DNA from: Rhypophila decipiens
Lineage: Eukaryota > Ascomycota > Sordariomycetes > Sordariales > Naviculisporaceae
Assembly (NCBI GenBank): GCA_033297075.1
Contig: MU858046.1
Span: 186,001 to 250,000 of the forward strand
Direction: 5' to 3'
Length of the DNA stretch: 64,000 bases
In this document: one piece after another, positions 14,421 through 24,400 of the stretch
Position numbering within the stretch: the stretch's first letter is position 1
Layout: each line of letters starts with the position of its first letter
The notes under the pieces: model-generated
The model's database searches: none
What the model saw: the letters and a program-made list of their open reading frames with translations, nothing else
What the model was told of the DNA's origin: nothing
Position numbers and translations under genes: made by a program

Positions 14421-16065
14421 GCCTTGGGATTAAGCCAGCTCAAAGAATGTATACGTAGATCTGTTTGGTTTTCTTTGGTGGCTTATTTGACCAGCCTCTT
14501 GGGTAGGCGTGCATCTAGGTAACTTGGCGCCTCGCCGAGTTAATTAGAGTGTATAATCCGAACTGTTTCAACGGGTCAACAGTCACGACCGACACTAGCA
14601 TGTCTTCCACCTTATCTTGGTCAAGGACCACTTGAACTGGGTGGCCCTGTCATGGGAATTAAGGTACTCTTGTCATAGGAGTGCCCTGTGGGACTGTTAA
14701 TCATGAAGCTCGCATGTCGAAACCGAGTAGCTCTTTCTCCAAGAACGTCAGTCCAGGGACTTGAGACATGAGCTGCATACTTGACCTTTGATCAGATTTG
14801 GAAAAGAAGGAATGTAGGTGTTCTTGTTCGCATATTTGTTGGTGGTGCTGGTCTTTTGCTTTTTCACGCTCATGACTTTATTCCCCCCCAAGAGGATTGT
14901 CCTAGAATGTGTCTGTCCCAACTGCATAGTCTAGGTATGAGCAAACAATACGAATGCTCCCGTTATTATTGTTCAGAAAAGGGGTACATACCTATAATAC
15001 CTTACACCGTAGGAAAGAGGCTATCAGAGCAAGTTGATAGATCCCTGTATCTACCAGATGAAGAAAGAACAGCACTTACCGGCGTAGCTACCACACATAT
15101 TAAAGGCTTTTTTATATCTGATACACGAGGCTAGTATCTGCGCAATATAAAACACCCCCCCAAAATTGGGAAGCAACTATCCGTATCTGGTGCCTTTTCT
15201 ATGTCGGCTAGTTAACCGCAATAGGGCATCGTTATCTTGACTTTGCCGCAGTGCCGCATGGACAAGTAGGCACATGTTCATCCTCATGACCTAGGCTCGC
15301 ACCATCCATGATGCATGCATGGGTTTCAGTCACCATCACATAACATGTATCACATACTGAATATGCAAAGATATCACAAACGTATACGGTAGATATATAC
15401 CATGTGGCTTTATCCCTAATGAGGGACCTTAAAGAAACATCAACATGCTGTGATATCCCTTGGAATAGCGCAAAACCAACCAACTCCCCTTACGGTAATG
15501 ACACTGACCGAAAATATCCAAGCCAGAGAGAGAGAGATGCTTGATAACGTCTTCCCTTTCAGGTTATCGAGTGAGTACTTTGCTTAGATCTGACTCGTGA
15601 ATGCAGTAGATTTCACCCCTCTTATCAAGTATGTAAATACCTCGAGCACTTGACTGTAAAATGAGAGCTAACGTCTGTCTTGTCCAAGCTAGGTAGTTAG
15701 TTCTGTATGAGTGCCATCTATAAATGTTTCCTCAAAATATAATCACTCCAAGGAAAAGAGATCATTTCCAGTGAAGAGCCTAAGAACTAATTACATACTT
15801 GCGTATCAAGGGCAAACTTTTACCTACTTACCTAACTAAATTGCCATCCCTTTCCTTTATGGAATCCTTCTTTAATGTCTCTCTTACAAGTAAAAGAATG
15901 TTAGAAATCGAACTGACAGGAAAACAAGGAGCTCTTACGGTTAAGTTCAAATTTCCATACAGACGACACCCGTACGTACTCTACTCCACTAACTTGTCAA
16001 AAACCCACTCAACAAAAAGAAAATGCTTGCTTGATAAGAAAAACAACAAAAAAGAAAAGTACGTT

Positions 16066-16154
16066 TCCCCTCGACCGGAATCGAGCCGGTGACCTTTCGG
16101 TTTATGATTGAGACAATTACAGCCGAACGTGATAGCCAACTACACCACAAGGGG
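16066..16154 (-). tRNA. tRNA-Tyr (GUA) with 15-nt intron
   Basis: Read on the minus strand, the acceptor arms CCCCTTG and CGAGGGG pair fully (one G-U), with C1-G72 as expected for a eukaryotic tRNA-Tyr. The discriminator base is A. The anticodon stem TTCGG/CCGAA frames the loop C-T-GTA-A, giving anticodon GUA. About 15 nt separate base 37 from base 38, the normal position of the nuclear tRNA-Tyr intron. The T arm ACCGG-CTCGATT-CCGGT contains the B box. This gene delivers tyrosine at UAU/UAC codons and needs the tRNA splicing endonuclease and ligase. Flanking DNA has no protein gene within about 1 kb. Confidence 0.93.
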
Positions 16155-17240
16155 GTTTCCTTCTTTCTTTCTTGTTCCACAGATGTTTGCTGTGGAATTT
16201 TCTGCTTGGTTGCTGCTGTGGGTGGATAGGATCCATCCGCTGCGCTGTGGCTCCATTGAGTCTGACTCTTCTCTGGGCTTGAACCTTCTCGAAATGAATG
16301 CTTATCTGGAGACTCCATCCTGGTGGAAGAGGAGGTGCGTGATTAAGCAGCGGATACATAATGTAAGCTCCAAACTGAGCAGCAAGCCCCCCGCGGCTGA
16401 CTGGATGATGCATACACTAGATTTATGCTTACAGGACAAGAGCATTATTACACTAAACTTTGTTGTGGCAAATTCTCTGAGTGCGACAGTTAGTTAGTTA
16501 GGCAGAGAGGGACAAAAATTGTCAACAGGTTGGTTGGCTGTTGGTTGAGTGCGGTTACCGCAGCGGTGGGATTGATTGTTTACTTTGAATAGGGGTTGCG
16601 CAGCGAGCCGAATACGATCCACTCACAAGGAATGGCTTGGCCTCAAACCCACCAAGCATCTCCATCCAGAATATACCTACCTACCTAACCCTCTTCAGCA
16701 GATATTCTGCAGTGGCGAGGCAGCTAGGTAGTATAAACAGCGTGTATACATACAGGCCGATTGCAAAAGAATATCGAATCAATTCTTCACCACCTGCGGG
16801 CGTGAAAGGAGAAAAGTAAGGCCAAGTAAGGGGCAGTCATCAATTGGTTCACTGCTATGAATCAGCAAGAAAAACCTGTACATACATGGAATAGGCAGTC
16901 AGTCATCAATGCAATCTTTTTGTTTAATTCTCATAAATTATATCCATGAATCGCAACGTTGTCAAAGATTCACAAGTCTGAACACCACAACCAACAAAAA
17001 AGGACAGCCCCCTGTTCTCCGGCTTTCTAAAATCCCAACTTGGAGATCCATACCGCTAAAGCCAGTCTCCTCTGAACTTTTACATCTGAAATGGAAATGG
17101 TATCATACACAAACAAACAAACAAACAAATACTGGTACCACTTCCGGCCTCTATGTACTTACTCCACGCTTGACAATGAAATGCTTGCTCACACATACAC
17201 ATGCTAATACCATCCAGTCCCTGAACCGTTCAGGCCATCA
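16155..17240. other. Intergenic, tRNA-Tyr to surface-protein gene
   Basis: This stretch contains the 5' flank of tRNA-Tyr and the 3' flank of the minus-strand cysteine-module gene. I see no coding frame, only short CAAA-type simple repeats near 17110. The polyadenylation region of the gene ending at 17241 should lie here. Confidence 0.6.
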
Positions 17241-19735
17241 TCACCTCGCGTGACCTGAAGGTGGCCCACGGGGATTGGCAGCATCCATCTCGTGCAGCCC
17301 CGGGACTGGACCCGAGTGCCAGCTCATGGGGGACAGCTCTATCGGCGGCTGTTGTTGTTGCCCATGCGCTGCTGCTAAATGTGGTGGGATATTCTGAGGA
17401 GAATGGCTGCTGTACACATGCTGCTGTTGATAACCTTGCATAGGTGGCATCTGTTGCATGGGTATCTGCAGTGGTTGTTGTTGTTGTTGTTGCTGTTGTT
17501 TCTGTGGATAATAATATCCTGCCAGCTCGGGTCTATTATGTGATGGCGAAAATTGTGGCGATCCTTGACCTTGTAACTCTTGCCGGTTTGGCGGAGGATA
17601 TAATGGGCCTTGACCTTGTAACTCTTGTCGGTTTGGCGGGGGAGGATATAATGGACCTTGGCCTTGTAACTCGGGTCTGTTGTTTGGTGGCGGATAGACA
17701 TTACCCTGCGCATACAACTCGGCACTATTTGGCATGTGAGGAGAATAAGGAGACGACGTCGTCTGGCCTTGTAGTTCGGCGCTGTTGGGCATGGGAGGGT
17801 ATGGTGACGGCTGTCCGTGGAGCTCGGCTTGTTGAGGAGGTGGCGGCGTGAAGGCGCTGGCATGATGGGCCGAGACGGGTGAAACGTTGTCCAGACGTCC
17901 AGGAGCGCCAACCTTGAGCGTGCTCGGGGATGGACTGGGCGGAGCATGGGGAAAAGCGGAGACCTCGTTTGCGGCGAGCTCTTGCTTTCCGTTAAAGTAG
18001 TCAGGCATGCCGTTGGCAGGAGTCGGGTTGTCCGGAATCGCTTGTTGTGCGTTGGCCGAGCGCCTCTTGGAGCGGATAATGAAGAAGATGACGGCGGCCA
18101 GGATAATAAACACCGCCACGACTCCGACCACGATGCCAACAATGAGCCCGATGCTTGGTCCAGTGGAGGCTTTGTTCTTCTCTTTCCCGACATCTCCTTC
18201 GTTCGCACCTCCGTTGACACCTCCGTTGGACCCGCCACCTGTTTCTTGAGGGCCACCACCAGTTCTACTTCCACCAGGCGCTCCGTTGTTCCCTCCGTTT
18301 CCGCTGCCGCCGCTGCCTCCATTGGCTCCTGCGGGGTATGTCTGCGTTACCGAATTCGTGACGCCCGCAGGAGTAACACTTCCCTTGACGGCACTGCAAT
18401 ATACATCGAAGACCTACAACCGGTTAACATGACGCATATGGGAACGGGGAGCTGCTAACGCATACCGAGAAGGCAGATGAGATATCCTCTGTCCCAGGGG
18501 CGCCGCAGCCATCCTTGACGGATGACCTAATGATGCTCGAGATATCTGTCGAGAGTCCCTCCTTCAGACAAGCGCACGACCCGAGCGCTTTTGGTCCCTC
18601 GGGACACAAGTAGTAGGTTTGCTGATGTCTATGTGTTAGTTATTCCACATATATTGACCAGATTCGCGCCCCAAGAAATATAGGCTTACCCCTTGAACTG
18701 CGTAGGAGAGAGCCCGAGAGGCGCAAGGAGCTAGCGAGCTGTACCCCGGCAAGTCGGTGATGTAATATGTCACTGCAAACGTGTTAGCCTTATCTTGGAT
18801 CTCTCGGGCTCTTTGTTCCATTGTACAATGTGCACATACTGTCTCCTGGTGGCTCGACGAATTGAGGGAAGGATGAGGTGCCATTGTTCAAGTTGCAATA
18901 CGCATTGAAGAAAGCCTGAGCTGATGTGACATCGGCGGTATGTCCGGAACAAGACGACTTGGCAGACGTGTTGATCACCTGGCTGATGAGCAACGAGTTC
19001 TGATTCTTGGAGCATGCGCAGGTGGCGAGCAGTGGAGCATCGGATGGGCAGTTGTAGTACGTCTGGGCTCCTGGTCAGTAACGGGCGTATACGGTCGGCA
19101 TGAGAACAGCATCGATAGACTAACCATGGAGCTGACGCGAGTTAGCGTGTGTGTTGGGTCTCCGAGGGGGGACGGACGACTTACTTCATAGCATAAGATA
19201 CCGCAGACGCAGCACACGGTGCGAGAAACTCGAACTCTGGGATGTCGGTGATGTACACAGATACTGGAGTCGCAGGTCCGGGGAAGGAAAAGGACTCGTC
19301 TTGGTTGCAATACGCGCTGAGAACCTGGGAGGAGTCAATTATGTGTGTCTTGTAACATTTGTCTTGCGAGTCCGTACTGTTGTCGCCGAGGCCTGATCCT
19401 CACTCGCCGTGCTGCCACAGGAATAGCTAACGGATGACGAGAGATCTTTCTGGACGGATGCTAGGTTGCCGCCCTTGGTACACACGCAGTTTTTGAGCTC
19501 GGTAACCGCCTCGGGACAGAGGTTGTAGGTCATGTACATGACATTGTAGGATAGAGCCGATGCCGCACATGGTGCCTGTGAGTTCGAGCAGTCAATATGG
19601 TGTCGCCAGTTCTTGCCTCGGTCTAATACATACAAGCGAGGTAAAGATGGCGAGATCGGTAACATAGACGATGTCGGCAGCAAGGGCAGATCCGATTAGG
19701 AGGGACAAGGGAAGGAATGAGCGTATTTGTCGCAT
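17241..19735 (-). CDS. Single-pass cell-surface protein with three six-Cys modules and Pro/Gln-rich tail
   Basis: Function is unknown; the architecture suggests a wall or surface sensor or adhesin. I infer eight exons: 19735-19634, 19575-19378, 19324-19185, 19131-19125, 19062-18840, 18772-18690, 18621-18466 and 18413-17241. They total 2082 nt, encode 693 residues, and keep frame through every junction. The start gives a signal peptide (MRQIRSFLPLSLLIGSALAA). Three tandem modules follow, each with motifs of the form (Y)ITDxPxxxxLAPCA, ALSY...TYxxCP, CxC, a single C, then AYC, giving six cysteines each. A Gly/Asn-rich linker leads to one membrane helix (SIGLIVGIVVGVVAVFIILA...FFII) and a basic stop-transfer RSKRR. 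The cytoplasmic tail is rich in Pro, Gln and Tyr, with 15-16-residue repeats and a polyglutamine run. Module length and cysteine count do not match the eight-Cys CFEM domain. Gene model confidence is good; function is not assigned. Confidence 0.82.
17520..17830 (-). repeat. Coding minisatellite in the surface-protein tail
   Basis: Within the last exon of the cysteine-module gene, units of 45-48 nt begin near 17563, 17608 and 17656. They encode repeats of the form RQELQGQGPLYPPPN, with more diverged copies upstream in the protein (NSAELQGQ..., NSAELYAQG...). The adjacent stretch at 17473-17502 encodes a polyglutamine run from CAA/CAG codons. All unit lengths are multiples of three, so unit gain or loss would keep frame. 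Confidence 0.85.
19125..19131 (-). other. Seven-nucleotide microexon
   Basis: On the minus strand, CTCCATG sits between an acceptor (GCTAAC...GTCAG) and a donor (GTTAGT). Including it gives the reading SYAMNSMTYYNCP, which aligns residue for residue with SYNVMYMTYNLCP of module 1 and SYAVQGQTYYLCP of module 3. Skipping it would shift the frame. Conserved module spacing and the divisible-by-three total of the gene support it. Confidence 0.75.
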
Positions 19736-21426
19736 ATTGAAGCTCTGATGGATGAAATCAAGTGACAAGTAAATAGCCGGTAACTCAGAATTGTAGCAAA
19801 GAAGCAAAAGAATGTGTAAAGTCTCGTCGAGACTGCTTTGGGAGTAACTCGGCCACAAACAGTACCACGGCACGAGACTTTGCAAGATAGATTGAAGGCA
19901 AGACCGGCTAAAAGAAGTGAATGGAAGACGGCAACGGGAAGAGCGAGAGAGACAGAGCACCATGAGCCAGAAGTCATGGCCGCCGGTGGCTTGCCCACCG
20001 ACGAGGATTGAGGACATGAAGATACATTCCCGCAGGACTGAGGCGGTCCTGTCCCTATTGCTGTTGACACAGAAGATGTGTGGTAGACCATCATCGGGTC
20101 AGCCACTGTCCGGTCTGGCTGAATTGGTTCCAGGACCTGGTCGAAAAGAAGTCAACCCCTGGATCTTCACGAGATTTTGTCTGAAGAAACCCCTGCAGCT
20201 GAAAAGAGGCACCCAGAGCGTGTAGTTGGCACCGACCAATCAGAATCTTTGGTAACCACAGAAAATGGCTCGATCAGGAAAAGAGCAAGATGGTCTTGCG
20301 GGAGAGAACTTGAGAAGGGACCCTAGATCCACACATGGTTCTAGCTTCTTGTTACGTTCTTGTTGAACGGGGAAAGCAGTGCGACAAGTTTTCGGTTCCC
20401 TCTTTCCTCGTTGCTATCCAACCCCTGGAAGAGAAGGCGCGAGGTAGCTTCCATCATACGGATAACGGGGGAAACAGCCAGCCATCCGTACCTATCGTTC
20501 ACTGATGCCAAGACTTGTTCCGTGCGTGTTGACATCCACCATCCCCTGCATCGTCAGCCGCGGCGAAACTTGACGCCGTCCAGATCTGGGATAAACAGTA
20601 TGGTCCCTCGTGGAAATACAATCAACGACTTGGAGGACGAATTTCTTGACTTGTCCCACTTGTCCTGGCTACTCACCATGAAGCTTAAGAATTGGGGAGG
20701 TAAAAAGGTGCACATCTGTACCTGCATGGGGAAATGATCAAAGGGGTTTCGAGGCAAGCCACAAACGCCATGACGCGCTTAGGATAGGGGTCAGCCAGAT
20801 AGTTGATTGGTGAGGTCGGTATCCGTCATTCTGTGCTTGTGTATCCCCAGAAGCACGGGAGCGGCTGAAAGTCAAGGAACTGGCCTCCTTTTCACTCGTG
20901 TACCTGAGCGGGAATCTTTTCTTTGGGTGGTGCCTCACTGGGTCGCTCGGAATTGATGTCATCACCAGCTGTAGGCATCCTCTATCATGAACGCATATTC
21001 TGACGGCGTAGTAAAACATGAAAACGATGAAATGATGTTTGAGCATGTTAATAACTCTGTCTGTCTGTTTGTATATGTACATAACCGATACAATACTATT
21101 ACACACCCAGCGTAGCATATCCACGATAAAAAGAGAAAAGAAAGATACCAAGCAAGGATATAATGAATAAAAGGCGACAGAAAATGAGACCAACAAAGAA
21201 AGAAAATGGTGAAATCAGCCTTGATCAACTAAGTAAATAGGTAATAAAACACAAGAAAAACAAGAGATGGCCAAGTCAACGCCCAAACCACTGTCTGTCA
21301 GTTCATCATAATCTTTTCCATCTTTCAGTACTTCGGTCTGCCCCCAAAAAGACACCCACACCCACACACAGTATAACAAGGTCAACACTTTTCCCGACCT
21401 TCAACTGTCTTCCGACCTCAGTCAAA
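19736..21426. other. Intergenic, promoter of surface protein and 3' flank of TPR
   Basis: Both neighbours are on the minus strand, so this holds the upstream region of the cysteine-module gene and the 3' flank of the TPR gene. I see no coding frame with convincing features. Confidence 0.6.
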
Positions 21427-24400
21427 TCACTGTCCTCCACCTCCACCACGCTGCCTCTTCCCACCACGATCCGCAGCTCCTTCATTATCACCACGCGGGC
21501 GCTTATTGCCAGCACCACCACCACCAGGCGTGAAATCTCCAGCGTTGGGGTTCATACCGGAGCCTCCACGACCAAATCCACCACGGCCGCGCTGTCCCTG
21601 ACCGCCACGGCCTCCTTGCTGGAAATTGCCCCTTCCTCCGGCTCCACCTCCACGACCCATATTTCCACCGCCCCTAGGGAGCGGGATACCCGTGCGTCCG
21701 GGCGGCACAGGCAGCTGGCTCTGAGGTTGCTGTTGGGCAGCTTGTCCCTGGATATGCTGCTGAATCTGCTGGAACGGGTGGCCCGGGTGGGCCGGCAATG
21801 ATGACGGCGTAGGTGAAGGAGCAGCAGGCGTAGTAGGGAGCGGTCCGCCGGGCTGTCCAAAGGGATTAGCTAGAGGTGATGGCACCGGCTTGGCCGTCGC
21901 TACTTGTGGCGGAGGGATGCCGCTCTGTACTGAGGGCTTCGTCTCCTCGGGAATCGTAGCGACTGATGGAGTGCCAACAGGCACTGCCGGGGCTGCGATC
22001 GGAGAGGAAGCGGCAACAGCTGCTGCAGTAAATTTGTCAGTCAATGTTCGTGGAGCTTCTGACAAATTCTCGTCTTCTCGGAACATACCTGTGACCATCG
22101 CACCGGCAGGGGTCTTCACTGCCGAAGACGGCGGCGCGGGGGTACCGCTGGCGGGCGTCGTCGCAGCCGGAGTGGGAGGTTTGGCTTCCTTAGCGATTTC
22201 CCAGACCTCGCCTACAGGCTTTTCGGGCGTTTCCTTGGCGGCCTTCTCAACAACTGCAATCTTGGCCTGGGCATTCTTGGATTGCTTGTCCAAGATGTTG
22301 ATCCTAAGCGCCGACTTCTTCTCCGACATGGCTGAAGCCTGCTCGCGAGCGTTGTTGATCTTCTGCTCGTACTCCGTCTTGACCGTCGCCTCCACTTCGT
22401 CACGCATCTTCTTAACCTGGGTGGTCACGTTTGCCCTGATGATGTTCTTGGCAGTTGTGCTGTTATTGATAAACGCTCTGACTTCGTCGACGGATAATTT
22501 GCCGAGCTCGCCAACACTCGGGGTCGCTGCAGTGGGGGTTGGTGGAACATCATTGCTGCTGGCCTTGACCGGGGTGGCCGGGATGCCGTTTGCCGACGCC
22601 GTGATGGCCTGCTCAGCCTTCACAATGGCCAGCTCCTGTTGAAGCTTGAGCTCATAATCCGCCTTCAACTTCTCCTTCTCCTGCTCTATCTTCTGCCTTT
22701 CCTCCTGGACCTCCTTCTGAATGGTCTCCTTCATATCGGCGAGCCTCTTGTTGAGTGCCGTCTTCATCTTGTCTGACCGTTGCTTGACGATGCTGTCGGC
22801 ATGCTCTTCAAGCTCCTTCGCCTTCTGCTCAAACTCAGCCGCCCTCGCCTCCGCTGCGGCAATCCTCTCCTCCAAAGCACGGCGTTCCTCGTCGGACAGC
22901 CCGGTAGAGGGTTGAACAGGTGTGACCTGCGAGGCAGCGCTGGTCTCCTGCATCTCCACATCACCACTGTTGGCTGCAAGCTTCGCCGTCTGGGCATCGG
23001 CCTGGGCAGCGTCACGTTCCGCCAAGGCAGTAGCAAGCTCAGCCTTGAGACCTGCAACTTCATTCACAAGAGCCGCCTTCTCCGACTTGACTGTTTCAAG
23101 CTCTTGTTTGAGAATCTCCAGGTGTTCAGAAAGCTCCGAATCCGGCTGGGTGGCCGCGGGAGCAGTGTCATTTTCAACCGGTGCCGATGCCGCAGCTGCA
23201 GCTTGTTGTTCGAGTTGGCTGCTCCTCTGCTCGAGACTGGCCAAGCTCTGTCTCGCCTCCACCAGCTCTTTTTTGACACTGCCGAGTTCTGCGATCCTCG
23301 CATCTAGGTCAGTTTGAAGCGCCGACTTCTCTGAGATGGCTTCATCTCTCTGTGTCTTGACCGCCCTGAAGCGACCCTTGAAGTCGACTTCTAGCTTCTC
23401 TCTAATTTGCTTCCAGGTGGTCCTCTCATTTCCAAACGCTGTCTCGGCTTCCGTGATCTTCGCTTGTAGAGCATCTCGCTCGGCTTCAAGGGACTGGATC
23501 GTGGTCTTTAGTTGTTCGACTTCGTGCGGATCGGGCTCGCCACGTCTGGTGAGGATATCCTCGATTCTCTTTTGCAGTCCGTCACGAGCTTCCTGAAGCT
23601 GCTTGATCTCGACTTCCTTGAAACCCTTGTCGATCTCAAGTTCCGAAACGCGGGCTTCCAGGGGTTGTATCTTGGCTTCCAGCACTTGGATCCGTTGGTT
23701 CTTTTGCTCGAGCTGCGCCTGGGCTCGCTGATTCTCGTTCCTCAGGGTAACATTGCTCTCGCGGATAAGGTTGAGCTCGTTGAGCTTGTCCATGAGCTCC
23801 TTGTGTGTGAGCGAGTTTCTCGCGCTATCGGATTGCGATCTCCGCTCTTGGTCGAGTTTGAGACGGGCCTCGTCGAGTTGTGACTGGGAATACTGGAGTT
23901 GCTGCTGCAACCTTCTGGTCTCCTGTAGCTTCAAGTCGTATTGGACTTCCAGGATCTCCTTCTCGCGACGCAGGTAGTTGTTGAGCTCACGCAGACCCTC
24001 AGCCGCGGCATCTGCGCCCACTCCAGGCTGGCCTTCGGCAGAGATATCCGCCGCAGAGCGGTTTTGTTGCAAGGATGAAATCTGGGCCGTTACGTTGTCC
24101 AGCTGTTGGAGAAGAAGCTTGTTCTGTGCGTTGACATCCTCACGTCTTGTCGTGACTTCGGCGATCTCCTGCTCAAGCTGCTGACGTCGCTCTTCCCAAG
24201 ACTGCTCGCCCTGTGCAAGCGACAACCTGGCTGAATCGGCCTCGGCCTTCCATGCCGCAGCTTGCGTCTTGAGTTCATTGTGTTCCATGCGGATTTGCTG
24301 CAACTGCTTGGCAGCCTCAGCGTGCCTGACGAGTTCCTGCTCGTAGTCTTGTTGAGCTTTGGTGGCAATCTCAGCCTGCGCCCGCAAGTCCTGCTGGTGG

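Larger units (their letters stand above)
1..16065. other. Gene-poor block with no supported protein gene
   Basis: I see no open reading frame here that looks coding. The longest frames reach about 200 codons, occur at similar lengths on both strands and in overlapping frames, have no recognisable domains, and do not join across convincing donor, branch and acceptor signals. The block contains a perfect 28-bp inverted repeat (12491-12713), a GTAC-rich palindrome cluster (8870-8909), an 18-nt TGATCA-type palindrome near 3854-3871, and an AG/ATGT simple repeat near 14381-14420. It may contain long non-coding transcripts or regulatory DNA, but nothing in the sequence proves that. A lineage-specific multi-exon gene could have escaped reading by eye. 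Confidence 0.6.

Noticed and set aside
17375..18322. 315-codon minus-strand frame overlapping the surface-protein last exon
   Set aside because: It is a +1 frame shadow. The spliced frame with the membrane helix and repeats is clearly the coding one.
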